From Aurantimonas sp. 22II-16-19i (lineage in GTDB: Bacteria; Pseudomonadota; Alphaproteobacteria; Rhizobiales; Rhizobiaceae), in NCBI RefSeq assembly GCF_002088275.1, contig NZ_AQQS01000043.1, positions 1-45,582 on the forward strand: a DNA stretch of 45,582 nt. The letters are read 5' to 3'. Positions 7,545 through 16,483 of the stretch are shown in pieces; position 1 is the stretch's first letter; every line of letters begins with the position of its first letter. The position numbers were made by a program, and so were the translations under genes. The notes under the pieces are model-generated. The model worked only from the letters and a program-made list of their open reading frames with translations, had not been told where the DNA came from and made no database searches.

Positions 7545-9281
7545 TCAGCGGGCCTTCGCGGCGACCGCGGGCGCGACATAGGCGTCCCAGCACGGGGACA
7601 GCGAGATCTTCGCCTTTGCCGCCAGCGCCGGCGCGTAGAGATCGCGCAGCCTTTCGTTGGCGCCGGTGATCGGGCAGAGCGGATAGAGGACGAGATCCGT
7701 CGCCGCGACGGCGCTAAGGACGGCGGCGTCGGGATCGGGGACCGCGCGGTAGGGATCGGCGCCGATGGCGATGCCGTGGGTGGCCTGCCGGTCGAGCAGC
7801 CAGGGGAAGGGATTGGTGAAGTTGAGGCTCATCATGGTGTCGAAGCGGACGTCGTGGCTGGATTCGAACGCCTTGATGGCACCAACGGCCTCGTCCACTG
7901 CCATCAGCCAGCCGAGCTGGAAGTCGGGTTCGTTGTAGAGGGTGAAGCTCGGCAACTCGCCGGCCTTCGCGATCGCCTCGTAGGTGGCGGGATGGGCTGC
8001 ATAGATCGTCTTCATCGCCCGCGCGCGTTGCATCATCTCAGGCCGCTGGTTGACCTGCCCGAGCTGGGCGAGATTCTCGTGCCGGAGCCGCTCGTACTTG
8101 ATCTGGCCGACGAAGGCCCGCGCGGCGCGCGCCGTCACCTCGGTCAGGTAGGGCAGCGAGGCGGCGGCGATCAGCACCGCGAGGACGCCGAGCCGCGCGC
8201 CCGCCAGCCCGCCCCGCCGCTCCCAGGCGAGAAGCAGCAGCGGCCAGAGGAAGATGAAGCCCTGGCCCCCGGTGTTCTGGGTCTCGATGAAGAGCGCGCC
8301 GAAGGTGGCCGCGGCGATCCAGACGAGCGGGCGATCAACGAGCTCTGCAAGGCGAGACCAGCCGGGCGCGCGGGCAAGGTTCCCGGCCCGATCGATGATG
8401 TCCCGACCGTCGAAGACGAGCAGCGCCAGCATCAGCGCGCAGAGCGGGGCGAAGACCTTCACATGCATGGACGCCGCCTGCAGGAAGCGCGGCAGGAGGC
8501 TGCCCTCGTTGAGCGAGAGGAGGAGGGCGATGTCGCTGACATAGGCCGAGACGACGCCGAGCCAGATCTCCATGAGGGCGAGGATCGCCAGGAACGCACC
8601 CGCCGCGAGCAGCGAAAGGCGCAGGTCGATCCGCCGGGCGGCAAGGGCGACGACGCAGAGGAGACCGCCGGCGAAGAAGCCGGTGACCTTGACCAGGAAC
8701 AGCGTCAGCATCGTGCCGACGAAGACGGCGAGCAGGGCGCGCCGCGACGTCACGAACACCAGCGCCGCGGTCAGGACATAGAGGATCTCGGTGATCTGCC
8801 GGTTGTAGATGCCGAAGCCGTCGACGCTTGGAAACGAGTAGTATTCGGTGACGTTGACCGGCAGGATCTGGAACACCAGGAACGGCAGCAGCAGTGCCAG
8901 GGCGAGGCCGCGCGAGCGCCGGTCGACGTCGGCAACGACGAGGGCCATCAACGGTCCGGACACCACCAGCAGCGACCACTGGACGAGGAGCAGCGGCTGG
9001 CCCTGCGGGAACAGCCATTCGACGAGGGCGAACAGCCAGTAGCCGAGCGGGCCGACCGGGGTGAAGAAGTCGACGCCGGGCACCTGGCCGGAGAAGATCC
9101 GGTTGGCCGCGTCGAAATAGATGAAGAGATCCCAGTAGAAGGCGCCGATCGGCACCGTCAGCGGCACCAGCAGCAGGCAGGCGAGAACGAAGCAGACAAC
9201 CGCCAGGATCACCAGGGGCGAGGCGAGGGCGTGCAGACGGCTCGAGCGACTGGCCTGGCGGGAGGGCGAGATGAGCGTCAC
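7545..9281 (-). CDS. Multi-pass membrane protein, GT-C glycosyltransferase-like
   Basis: This is a polytopic inner-membrane protein (about 578 aa from the proposed start) with about ten hydrophobic helices and a soluble C-terminal domain of about 200 aa. The first periplasmic loop reads YWDLFIYFDAANRIFSGQVP then VDFFTPVGPLGYWLF. Acidic residues in the first loop are typical of GT-C lipid-linked sugar transferases, and the overall layout fits, but I cannot name a characterised family. The soluble tail (from about YNEPDFQLGW) has no motif I recognise. The open frame extends back to 9488, but that would overlap the divergent DUF1194 gene and adds low-quality sequence. GTG at 9281 (VTLISPSRQ) just before the first helix is the best start, though its ribosome site is weak. 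A role in envelope glycan or lipid modification is an inference shared with the GT2 gene downstream. Confidence 0.82.
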   Translation of the reverse strand: MTLISPSRQASRSSRLHALASPLVILAVVCFVLACLLLVPLTVPIGAFYWDLFIYFDAANRIFSGQVPGVDFFTPVGPLGYWLFALVEWLFPQGQPLLLVQWSLLVVSGPLMALVVADVDRRSRGLALALLLPFLVFQILPVNVTEYYSFPSVDGFGIYNRQITEILYVLTAALVFVTSRRALLAVFVGTMLTLFLVKVTGFFAGGLLCVVALAARRIDLRLSLLAAGAFLAILALMEIWLGVVSAYVSDIALLLSLNEGSLLPRFLQAASMHVKVFAPLCALMLALLVFDGRDIIDRAGNLARAPGWSRLAELVDRPLVWIAAATFGALFIETQNTGGQGFIFLWPLLLLAWERRGGLAGARLGVLAVLIAAASLPYLTEVTARAARAFVGQIKYERLRHENLAQLGQVNQRPEMMQRARAMKTIYAAHPATYEAIAKAGELPSFTLYNEPDFQLGWLMAVDEAVGAIKAFESSHDVRFDTMMSLNFTNPFPWLLDRQATHGIAIGADPYRAVPDPDAAVLSAVAATDLVLYPLCPITGANERLRDLYAPALAAKAKISLSPCWDAYVAPAVAAKAR

Positions 9282-9486
9282 GGGCAGGGTCCCGGCGGTG
9301 AAAGTCGCGGCATCATGCCGCGCCGGCCTTAAGAAAGGCTGATGAGGCTGGGAGCAATCCAGGCGTATCGCCGGATCCTGCCGGCGGCGTCGAAGCGCCA
9401 GCCAACGACCGTGTGACGGTTTTGTGAGTTGCGCGGGCGGCAGGTCGGCGTAGCGTGTTGCGATGCGATTGCGGCGTTGCAACCAC

Positions 9487-10455
9487 ATGAAACGAAACCT
9501 CTACCGGGTGCAAGGGGCGCCCCGCAGGTCGCCGCGCGCTCAAAGCCCGGACGTCCCGGAGGCGTCGGCGGGCGAGACGGCGGCATTCCGGTTCTGGCCG
9601 CTTGTGGCAACTCTGCTGTGGACGCTGAACCCTTCGCCGGCATCGGCCGTCGAGCGGGGCCTGTCGGATTTCGGGGCGGCACCGGCGGAGCGCTCGGACG
9701 GCGCGCCGGTCGACGTAGAGCTGGTCCTTGCCGTCGACGTCTCCTGGTCGATGGATCGGGGCGAGCAGGAGATCCAGCGCGACGGCTATGCCGCGGCGTT
9801 TCGCAACCCGAAGGTCCAGGAAGCCATCATGGAGGGGGTGAACGGCCGGGTCGCCGTCACCTATGTCGAATGGGCGGGGACCGCGACGCAGACGGTCGTC
9901 GTTCCCTGGACGCTGATCGATTCCAAGGAAACCGCCGACGCCTTCGCCTACCGGCTGGCGACCGAACTCCCCGACCGCGAGCGCCGCACCTCGATTTCCG
10001 GGGCGATCGACGCCATTGCCCCGATGTTCGTCGGCAACGGCTATGACGGCCTGCGCCGAGTCATCGACATTTCCGGCGACGGGCCGAACAACCAGGGCCG
10101 CATGGTCACCCTCGCCCGCGATGCCGCGGTGGCAGCCGGCATCACCATCAACGGGCTGCCCCTGATGACGTCGGGCGGCGGATTTTCGTGGGGATCGATC
10201 CCCGATCTCGATCGCTACTACGCCGAATGCGTGATCGGCGGCCCGCGGGCCTTCGTCATCCCGGTGAACGACTGGTCGCAGTTCCCCGAGGCGGTCCGGC
10301 GCAAGCTGATCCTGGAACTCGCCGGCGACTGGCCCTCCGGTGAACCGGCGGCGCCTCCGGTGCTGAAGGCACAGGCGATGCCCGCCGCCGATTGCCTGAT
10401 CGGCGAGAACATGTGGATGGAGCGCCAGCAGCGCTGGATGGACGACGCCCGCTGA
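9487..10455 (+). CDS. DUF1194 von Willebrand factor A domain protein, exported
   Basis: This 322-aa protein starts MKRNLYRVQGAP. A hydrophobic stretch FWPLVATLLWTLNPSPASA (about residues 35-55) acts as signal peptide or anchor. It is followed by a single vWA domain beginning VDVELVLAVDVSWSMDRGEQ, whose DVSWS is the metal-ion-dependent adhesion site (DxSxS). Further vWA strands follow: VAVTYVEWAGTATQTVVVPW, RRTSISGAIDAIAPMF and GLRRVIDISGDGPNNQG. This is the DUF1194 family, common in Rhizobiales and of unknown function; vWA proteins usually bind a protein partner through Mg2+. An ATG 24 bp upstream (9463) is possible but adds only basic residues. The gene converges on the GlxA-type regulator, leaving about 90 bp between stops. 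Confidence 0.9.
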   Translation: MKRNLYRVQGAPRRSPRAQSPDVPEASAGETAAFRFWPLVATLLWTLNPSPASAVERGLSDFGAAPAERSDGAPVDVELVLAVDVSWSMDRGEQEIQRDGYAAAFRNPKVQEAIMEGVNGRVAVTYVEWAGTATQTVVVPWTLIDSKETADAFAYRLATELPDRERRTSISGAIDAIAPMFVGNGYDGLRRVIDISGDGPNNQGRMVTLARDAAVAAGITINGLPLMTSGGGFSWGSIPDLDRYYAECVIGGPRAFVIPVNDWSQFPEAVRRKLILELAGDWPSGEPAAPPVLKAQAMPAADCLIGENMWMERQQRWMDDAR

Positions 10456-10546
10456 GGCTTCGGCCGACGGACGGTGCCCTCGGCGGAGTTCCGGCTTCCG
10501 AGCCGCCTCCGGTCGCCTCGATTCGTTCAGGGCCGCTTCAGGCCGC

Positions 10547-11584
10547 TCAGGCGACGGATGCGACGCTCTGGCGACCGGCGCGTTCCTGCTGCGGCGAGCG
10601 GGCGTGGAGTTCGCGGTAGCACTTGGCGAAATGCGACGCCGAGACGAAGCCGCAGGCGATGGCGATCTCGACGATGGGCATCTGCGACTGGCGCAGGAGG
10701 TGCCGCGCGCGGTCGAGGCGCATCTCCAGATAGTAGCGCGCCGGCGACAGGCCCATCTCCCGCTCGAACAGCCGCTCCACCTGCCGGCGCGACAGGCCGA
10801 CATGATAGGCGATCTCGGCGAGGGACAAGGGATCGGCGAGATTGGCCTCCATGATCTCGATCGCCCGCACCACCTTGGCATGCTGGACGCCCAGCCGGGC
10901 GCGAAGCGGCAGCCGCTGGCGATCGTGGGAGCCGCGCACCCGGTCGGTCAGCGCCTGCTCGCAGACCTTGTTCACCACCCCGTCGCCGAGATCCTCCCGG
11001 ATCAGCGCCAGCATCATGTCGAGGGCGGCGGTGCCGCCCGCGCAGGTGTAGATGTTGTGGTCGATCTCGAAGAGGTCGGCATAGACGTCGGCGAGCGGGA
11101 AGGCCTCGGTGAAGCCGGCGAGGTTCTCCCAGTGGATGGCGCAGCGGCGCCCGGACAACAGCCCGGCCCGCGCCAGCACCCAGGCGCCGGTGCACAGGCC
11201 GCCGATGGACACGCCGCGCTGATGCGACTCGCGCAGATAGGAGAACAGCGCCTTGTCTTGGAACTCCTCGACGAAGACCCCGGCGCAGGCGAAGATCATC
11301 GACGGGCGCCCGCCGCCGGTCAGGCTGCGGCGCTCCGCCTCGACCCCAGACTGGACGGCGCAGGTCACCCCGTTCGAGGCTGCCACCGGCTGGCCGTCCG
11401 TCGAGGTGATGCGCCAGCGATAGATCTCCCGGCCGACGATGCGGTTGGCGATCCGCAGCGGCTCGATCGCGTTGGCGAAGGCGATCATCGAAAAGTTCGG
11501 CACGAGCAGGAAGACGATGGTCCTGCGGGGACCATCGAGCGGCGCGCCGACGACGGAGTGCGTCCCGGTCAGATCATCACTCAT
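10547..11584 (-). CDS. GlxA-type AraC family transcriptional regulator
   Basis: This 345-aa regulator has an N-terminal DJ-1/PfpI-like (class I glutamine amidotransferase-like) sensor domain: TIVFLLVPNFSMIAFANAIE through VSIGGLCTGAWVLARAGLLS, with the Cys at the nucleophile-elbow position. It has a C-terminal AraC double helix-turn-helix: LSLAEIAYHVGLSRRQVERL and VEIAIACGFVSASHFAKCYR. Members such as ArgR, CdhR and GbdR sense quaternary amines or amino acids and activate catabolic genes. The ligand here is unknown, and there is no adjacent target operon except possibly itself. The ATG at 11584 has a GAAGG ribosome site at good spacing; an in-frame ATG at 11626 lacks one. The open frame continues to 12703 only because it runs antisense to tadG. 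A perfect 16-bp palindrome lies 58 bp upstream. Confidence 0.92.
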   Translation of the reverse strand: MSDDLTGTHSVVGAPLDGPRRTIVFLLVPNFSMIAFANAIEPLRIANRIVGREIYRWRITSTDGQPVAASNGVTCAVQSGVEAERRSLTGGGRPSMIFACAGVFVEEFQDKALFSYLRESHQRGVSIGGLCTGAWVLARAGLLSGRRCAIHWENLAGFTEAFPLADVYADLFEIDHNIYTCAGGTAALDMMLALIREDLGDGVVNKVCEQALTDRVRGSHDRQRLPLRARLGVQHAKVVRAIEIMEANLADPLSLAEIAYHVGLSRRQVERLFEREMGLSPARYYLEMRLDRARHLLRQSQMPIVEIAIACGFVSASHFAKCYRELHARSPQQERAGRQSVASVA

Positions 11585-11641
11585 CGGCGCGGCCTTCGGT
11601 CGAAGTCGTGGGGTGTCATCACCCATAGCGCATTCGAACGA

Positions 11642-11657
11642 TGACGAAATTTCGTCA
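11642..11657. promoter_or_regulatory. Perfect palindrome upstream of the GlxA-type regulator
   Basis: TGACGAAATTTCGTCA is a perfect 16-bp palindrome, AT-rich at its centre in very GC-rich surroundings. It sits 58 bp before the regulator start, where autoregulation or the promoter would be expected. A second, weaker inverted repeat (TCCGTC-C-GACGGA, 11689-11701) lies just beyond. Confidence 0.5.
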
Positions 11658-11808
11658 AGTCCCAAATCCAGCCCGTGACGATGACGTGTCCGTCCGACGG
11701 ATCGATCCGGCGCGGCCGAGCGCCCGATGACGACGTCCCCATGGCGTCCCGATGGTCCGCCGGCGATGGGTTCCGGCGGCCTTTCTGTCCGCAGCGGCCC
11801 GCGGCCGG

Positions 11809-13500
11809 TCAGCTGACGATGCGGATCCGCAGGACGCGCTCGGCGATTTCCCGGAAGGTTTCGGTGAGCTGCGAGGCACTGGTCACGGAGAAGTAATGGT
11901 TCGCGTCCGTCGCGCAGCCCTGCAGCAGCGCCTCGTTCCCGTTGATCAGGCGGATCGTGTAGAGTTCGACGTTCATGAGCTTGGCATTGCCGCAGGCGAG
12001 CGTCGTGCGGGCGTCGATGAGCGCCGCCTGATTGCCGCCGGTCCAGCGGTTCTGGGTGTTGTTGCCGTCGGTCAGGACGATCATCACCTTCTGGGTCCTG
12101 GCGTCGGTGTTGGCGCCGGCCAGCGGGTAGGTCGGGGTGAAGGCTTCCATTCCCCACTGCACGCCGATGGTGATGTTGGTGTTGCCCGACGGCTGCATGC
12201 TGTCGACCTTGGTCTTCAGCGTCGCGAGGTCCGTCGTCAGCGGCTGGACGGCGAGCAGCGTTCCCACCCCGCAATTGGCCTTGGGGTAGAGCGTCGCGGC
12301 GATGGCCGACAGGGGCGCGTCGTTCTGGACGTCGTAGGGCTGGGTGCGGTCGATGACGCAGCCGGACCAGGTTTCGGACTGGGTGAGGATGAGGTCGTTG
12401 TTGGCGGTCTCGGTGTCGTTGTTCTTCGTGGTCAGCGGGGTCGTCGCCGGCGTCGTGATCGTCGCCGAATAGATCCGCGTCGCCGAGCCGTAGGGGACAT
12501 CGCGGCACACCAGGTCCCAACTGCCACCCCAGCGGCTGGAGACCCACACCCACTCGCAGCTCGAATAGGTGTAGTAGCGGTCGATGAGATAGGTGCTGCC
12601 GCTCTTGTAGGCCGTGTAGTAATAGGTCGAGCAGCTCCACCGGCCGCAATCGTCCCAGGCCCGGGCGGTGCCGAGCTTGAAGCCGTCGGTCAGGGGGCCG
12701 CACTTGCTGCGGTCGAAGGACGAGGCATTCCAGTTGAGGGCGGTGCAGTCGACCACCGGATCCTGCACCGCCTGCGCCGCCGTGCAGGCTGCCCGGTCGG
12801 TCGCATCGGAGATCGTCGCGCAGTTGGTGGTGGCGTAGGGGTTGGCGGCGTTGCCGGCATAGGTGCCCATGGTCGCGGAGTCGAGGCGGACCTGGGTGTC
12901 GAAGGGGATCAGCGCCGCCTGGACCTTCGCGTCGCCGGCTTCGGTCCCCGCGAACTGGTCGAGGAACAGCTTCACCGCCGATTTCAGCTCGCTCATCCGG
13001 CTGTCGTTCTGCATGGAGCCGGACGAGTCGAGCACGAGGACGATGTCGAGGGGAATGTTGGCGCGGGCCGAGACGGCCGTGACCGCGACGTCGAGGGACG
13101 TCACGCGCATCAGGCTGAGGAACGGCGTCTCGACGGCGAACTCGAGGGCGTATGTGTAGCGCCCGTTCGCCTTGGTGAGGTTCGTTCCGGTCAGGTCGGC
13201 GTCGATGTCGTCGCCGATATTCGCCTGCATGTACATGTCCGCGAGGCGCTCGCGCTCGCCGGTGTCGGTGCCGACATATTTCGCCGCGACGATGACGGCG
13301 GAATCGGCTGCGGCCTGGGCCTCCGCCTTGGAGCGCCAGACATTCGCCAGATCGACGCCGCCGCCGATCGAAAGCACCAGCGGCACCACCGCGATCGCGA
13401 CCATCATGCCGAAGTTGCCGCGACTGTCACGGAGGAAGCCGGCTGCGCGGCGACCGATAAGGTCTCCCGAACGAGCCGGGCGTGGGAGACGCCAAACCAT
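11809..13500 (-). CDS. TadE/TadG-like pilus-assembly protein with vWA domain
   Basis: This 563-aa protein has a basic N-terminus, then the TadE/G-like N-terminal segment RGNFGMMVAIAVVPLVLSIG and VDLANVWRSKAEAQAAADSA (residues about 27-70), a type-IVb-pilin-like hydrophobic helix. A vWA domain follows: IPLDIVLVLDSSGSMQNDSR carries the DSSGS metal site. Between vWA strands lies a long insertion, about residues 255-390, rich in Cys, Tyr, Trp and Ser (for example CGRWSCSTYYYTAYKSGSTY). It probably forms a disulfide-stabilised surface loop. The domain resumes at VMIVLTDGNNTQNRWTGGNQ. TadG proteins are minor components of Tad (Flp) adhesive pili. No other tad genes are in the window, so this is an orphan copy. 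A GAGGA ribosome site precedes the ATG at 13500. Confidence 0.9.
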   Translation of the reverse strand: MVWRLPRPARSGDLIGRRAAGFLRDSRGNFGMMVAIAVVPLVLSIGGGVDLANVWRSKAEAQAAADSAVIVAAKYVGTDTGERERLADMYMQANIGDDIDADLTGTNLTKANGRYTYALEFAVETPFLSLMRVTSLDVAVTAVSARANIPLDIVLVLDSSGSMQNDSRMSELKSAVKLFLDQFAGTEAGDAKVQAALIPFDTQVRLDSATMGTYAGNAANPYATTNCATISDATDRAACTAAQAVQDPVVDCTALNWNASSFDRSKCGPLTDGFKLGTARAWDDCGRWSCSTYYYTAYKSGSTYLIDRYYTYSSCEWVWVSSRWGGSWDLVCRDVPYGSATRIYSATITTPATTPLTTKNNDTETANNDLILTQSETWSGCVIDRTQPYDVQNDAPLSAIAATLYPKANCGVGTLLAVQPLTTDLATLKTKVDSMQPSGNTNITIGVQWGMEAFTPTYPLAGANTDARTQKVMIVLTDGNNTQNRWTGGNQAALIDARTTLACGNAKLMNVELYTIRLINGNEALLQGCATDANHYFSVTSASQLTETFREIAERVLRIRIVS

Positions 13501-13792
13501 CGCGATGTTCCTCTGCCCGATTGGAGGTCAGATGGAACTGTCGCGGGGCGGCGTTAACAAGCGGTTCGGAGCGGCCCGTATGCACCTGAAATTCCATCGC
13601 AATCCTGACGATTGATCCGGAAGGGTTAACGGTTTGCCTGGCTGTGGAGGTCGCAACCTCCCGGTTTCGCGACGGGTCGAGCCGGCGATCGCGGCGATGC
13701 CGATCGCGCATCCGCTTCGAGGTTGGTCGTAACAGGACCGCTTGCCACCCGCCCTTGGGGCGCTTGTTCGGCCGGCGCGCGGCCGTTGTACG
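13501..13792. other. Leader region of tadG-like gene with TTAAC half-sites
   Basis: About 290 bp with no gene that I can support. On the minus strand it contains TTAACCCTT (13629-13621) and TTAACGCC (around 13558-13550), which resemble CtrA half-sites (TTAACCAT), 50-130 bp before the TadG-like start. CtrA is known to control Tad pili in some alphaproteobacteria. The match is imperfect, so this is a suggestion only. Confidence 0.28.
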
Positions 13793-14167
13793 CTACCGCG
13801 ACAGGCGCGTGTGGTTCGAGCGGACCCGCTTGGAGTAGGGCATCAGGCCGGCCGTCAGGACGGCGTCCATGGGATTGCCGCGCTGGCGGCGGCCGGTCAT
13901 CACCGAGATCGCCGCATCGCCGGCGGCCTTGACCATGGCGGTCTGGATGGCGACGACGGCCTCGCCGGTCGCCTCCATCTTCTCGCTGACCATGCGCACC
14001 GCCTCCGCCTTGTCCTTCTTCGTCGGGGCGGTGGCCATGGCGAACCACAGCTGGCCGACCCGGCTCGCGATCACCAGTGGCGACAGCGTCGCCAGACTCA
14101 TCAGTTCCGCGCTGCTCTTGGGAGTGCCGAAATCCGTCATGAAGGAAAAGGGATCGTCGATGTTCAT
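13793..14167 (-). CDS. Small phasin-like helical protein
   Basis: This 124-aa protein starts MNIDDPFSFMTDFGTPKSSA and is almost entirely helical: LVIASRVGQLWFAMATAPTK, then AEAVRMVSEKMEATGEAVVA and QTAMVKAAGDAAISVMTGRR. The length and the amphipathic, Ala/Met/Val-rich helices resemble phasins or other granule-surface proteins, but the match is by character and not by a diagnostic motif, so hypothetical protein is the safe name. The ATG at 14167 has a GAGGC ribosome site about 9 nt upstream; the open frame extends further up but without supporting features. No polyhydroxyalkanoate genes are nearby. It is transcribed with, or just after, the exoD gene, whose stop is 104 bp upstream. Confidence 0.72.
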   Translation of the reverse strand: MNIDDPFSFMTDFGTPKSSAELMSLATLSPLVIASRVGQLWFAMATAPTKKDKAEAVRMVSEKMEATGEAVVAIQTAMVKAAGDAAISVMTGRRQRGNPMDAVLTAGLMPYSKRVRSNHTRLSR

Positions 14168-14271
14168 CAGGGTCCAGCCTCTTGGTTCGGCAGAGAAACT
14201 CGCGGACCCGCAAGAAAGTCTCACCGGTGGCGGATTAATTTGTCGGGGTGACGGTTCCTTCGCCCCGGCGA

Positions 14272-15045
14272 TCAGAATAGCTGGAGGACGGCGAAGAGCG
14301 CGGCGCCGTAGACCACGGCGAGGACGATCAGGCCGATCAGTCCGGTGATCAGCGCCGCGCCGAGCCACAGTCCGTCGCGGGTGCTGATGGCGATGCCGAC
14401 GAGCGCGACGGAGATGCCGGGAATGAGGTTGCTGAGCGGGAACGGGATCGCCACGATCGTCGCCATGACGAAGCAGTACCAGCCGAGGATCGGCAGCACG
14501 AGGCGCTCCGGCTCGATCCAGTAGCGGTGCCGCGCCAGTCTCTCGATGCGCCGCAGCATCGGTCCGATCTTGTCCACCACCTGGGCGATGCGGTCGGGGC
14601 TGAGCTTCATCCGCCGGATGAAGTCGGGCAGCCAGAGCCGGTGCCGGCCGATCGCCAGCTGCAGGGTGAAGAACATCAGCGGCAGGCCGAAGAAGAACGA
14701 CGCCGGTGGCGGCAGGGGGATGAGGTTCAGGCCGCCGAAGAGGATGAAGAAGGCGCCGAAGGCCCGGGTGTCGAACGCCTGCGACAGCTCGCCCAGCGTC
14801 GGCTCGTCCCGGCGCTGGTGGCTGAAGGTGCGAAGGATCGCGGAAATCCGCTTCTGTCGCTTGCCTCCTTGCCGGCGGAGGGCACGGCGCAGACTGGAGA
14901 AACCGCCAGGGGACACGGACGAAACTCTGTGATGTGACACTTCGATAACCTGCCAGGGCGCAGCGCGACCGGTTTCCGCTCGCGGGCCCGTCGAAGCGAC
15001 CAACGAACCGGCAGCCGGAAACGCCAAGGGGCTCACTATGCCCAT
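14272..15045 (-). CDS. exoD: ExoD family exopolysaccharide-synthesis-like membrane protein
   Basis: This ExoD family protein is about 257 aa. The N-terminal part is basic (SLRRALRRQGGKRQKRISAI), followed by the conserved ExoD core DEPTLGELSQAFDTRAFGAF with NLIPLPPPASFFFGLPLMFF. There are three or four C-terminal membrane helices (PERLVLPILGWYCFVMATIV and onward). ExoD is needed for normal exopolysaccharide production and nodule invasion in Sinorhizobium, but its biochemical role is unsettled. The start is uncertain. ATG at 15045 sits directly on an AAAGGGGG ribosome site that is too close. A GTG at 15036 has the better spacing, and the core begins well after either. No exo gene cluster surrounds it, so this is an isolated copy. 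Confidence 0.86.
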   Translation of the reverse strand: MGIVSPLAFPAAGSLVASTGPRAETGRAAPWQVIEVSHHRVSSVSPGGFSSLRRALRRQGGKRQKRISAILRTFSHQRRDEPTLGELSQAFDTRAFGAFFILFGGLNLIPLPPPASFFFGLPLMFFTLQLAIGRHRLWLPDFIRRMKLSPDRIAQVVDKIGPMLRRIERLARHRYWIEPERLVLPILGWYCFVMATIVAIPFPLSNLIPGISVALVGIAISTRDGLWLGAALITGLIGLIVLAVVYGAALFAVLQLF

Positions 15046-15147
15046 TCCCCCTTTAAGTCGAGGTTTCCGTGCCGCCCCGATACGGCATTCCGTCACGAAA
15101 CGGCAGCCGTGTTGCCGGGCCAGCGCAGGTCCATGGCGAGATATGGT

Positions 15148-16296
15148 TTATTTCTTGGTAAGATCCAGCACCTCGAGGGAATGCGGCGGCATCTTGCGGT
15201 GCACGAAGCGGGCGTCTTCGAGGGTCTCCCCGGCATCGGCAAGGCCATCGTTCCAGCGCTCGTCGATCGAGCGGCGGGAGAATTCGTAGTCCTTGGAGTC
15301 GCGACTGGCCGCCCTTCGCCGGTTGATGAGATGGACGATGGTGACCGCGGCGTCGTTGGTGGCGGCACTCAGGAGTTCGGCGTCGGGATCGGCGGCAAGT
15401 TCGGCGGGCAGCTTGCGGAGCAGGCGGTGGAGCGCCCGCTTCAGCATGCGCTGCTCCTTGATCATGTCGGTGTTCATTCGGGTGCGGCTGGAAAAGCGGA
15501 TGTCCTTCTCGCGTTCGGCAACGTCGAAGATCGTCTCCGGCAGTGGACCGCGCGCGCTGAACAGGTCCACCTGGAAGATGCACATGTCGTGGCGGTGATC
15601 GCGTTCGAGCACGTATTGCAGCGGGGTGTTGGAGACGAGACCGCCGTCCCAGTACCATTCGCCGTCGATCTCGACGGGGGGAAAGCCAGGGGGCAGGGCG
15701 CCGCTGGCCATCACGTGCTCGGGCCCGATGCGCGTGTCCCGGGTGTCGAAATACCGGAAGTTGCCGGTCGCGACATTCACCGCCCCGAGGCTCACCCGCG
15801 TCTCGCCGTGGTTGAGACGGTCGAAATCGACCAGGCGCTCGAGTGTCTGACGCAGCGGCGAGGTGTCGTAGTAGCCCACATCTGCGGGTTGGACGTCCGG
15901 CATCAGGTAGGTCGGCGGGAACCTCGGCTTGAAGAAGCCGGGAATGCCGCGAAGCGCCGAGGAGGCCGCACTCGCCTCGTTGAAGGCCGTCCGCAGGTAG
16001 AGCCCCGGCAAGGGCGGGCCGAAGGTGATGTGGGAGGACACCTCCTCCCAGAACGCCCGCAGCGCCTTCGTCCGCTCGCCGGGAGGATTGCCGGCGACGA
16101 GGACGGCGTTGATCGCGCCGATCGAGATGCCGGCCACCCAGTCGGGTCGCCCGCCCCGCTCCTCGATCGCCGCGAAGACACCGCCCTGATAGGATCCCAG
16201 CGCACCGCCCCCCTGAAAGACGAGAACGAGCATCTCGTCGGCCTTGGTGATCGCGGTGTCGTTGGAGATGACCGTCGTATCGGACGAGCGTTTCAT
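15148..16296 (-). CDS. Patatin-like phospholipase (DUF3734 type)
   Basis: This 382-aa patatin-like acyl hydrolase has the oxyanion-hole glycine motif FQGGGALGSYQGGV (about residues 27-40), the nucleophile elbow GISIG with Ser58, and the second catalytic residue in YWDGGLVSN with Asp217. Together these are the complete Ser-Asp dyad. The C-terminal third (ARGPLPETIFDVAEREKDIR to the KK end) matches the DUF3734 extension common in Rhizobiales patatins. Such enzymes release fatty acids from phospholipids, and the physiological substrate is unknown. The ATG at 16296 has a GGAGG site nine bases upstream. The open frame runs upstream to 16773, but that part is intergenic and overlaps the divergent entericidin gene. 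The protein has no signal peptide and is probably cytoplasmic or membrane-associated. Confidence 0.93.
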   Translation of the reverse strand: MKRSSDTTVISNDTAITKADEMLVLVFQGGGALGSYQGGVFAAIEERGGRPDWVAGISIGAINAVLVAGNPPGERTKALRAFWEEVSSHITFGPPLPGLYLRTAFNEASAASSALRGIPGFFKPRFPPTYLMPDVQPADVGYYDTSPLRQTLERLVDFDRLNHGETRVSLGAVNVATGNFRYFDTRDTRIGPEHVMASGALPPGFPPVEIDGEWYWDGGLVSNTPLQYVLERDHRHDMCIFQVDLFSARGPLPETIFDVAEREKDIRFSSRTRMNTDMIKEQRMLKRALHRLLRKLPAELAADPDAELLSAATNDAAVTIVHLINRRRAASRDSKDYEFSRRSIDERWNDGLADAGETLEDARFVHRKMPPHSLEVLDLTKK

Positions 16297-16422
16297 CGGC
16301 GTAAGCCTCCGGTCGGATGAGCAGAATGCGCCGGGACGGTCCGGGGAACCGTACGGCGCGGAGCCATTGTGCTGCGCTGCAGCAAAGCTCAATTGGAGCG
16401 CTCCGGCCCTTCGGCCACCCGC

Positions 16423-16447
16423 GGAACCTTCCCGCTCACAGTTCGTT
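16423..16447 (+). promoter_or_regulatory. EcfG-type promoter for the entericidin gene
   Basis: GGAAC (16423-16427), a 16-bp spacer and CGTT (16444-16447) match the alphaproteobacterial general-stress sigma factor consensus exactly. Transcription starting near 16455 would leave a leader of about 30 nt before the GTG at 16484. Confidence 0.75.
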
Positions 16448-16483
16448 GAGCCCGCATCGATTGTTTCATAGGAGTATCGGCTC

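Noticed and set aside
7488-9332. Plus-strand open frame of 614 codons
   Set aside because: It is antisense to the membrane protein whose hydrophobic helices are plain; its translation is rich in Arg, Glu and Gln without domains.
10547-12703. A 718-codon version of the GlxA-type regulator
   Set aside because: The first 370 codons run antisense to the tadG-like gene and are not protein-like; the ATG at 11584 has a good ribosome site.
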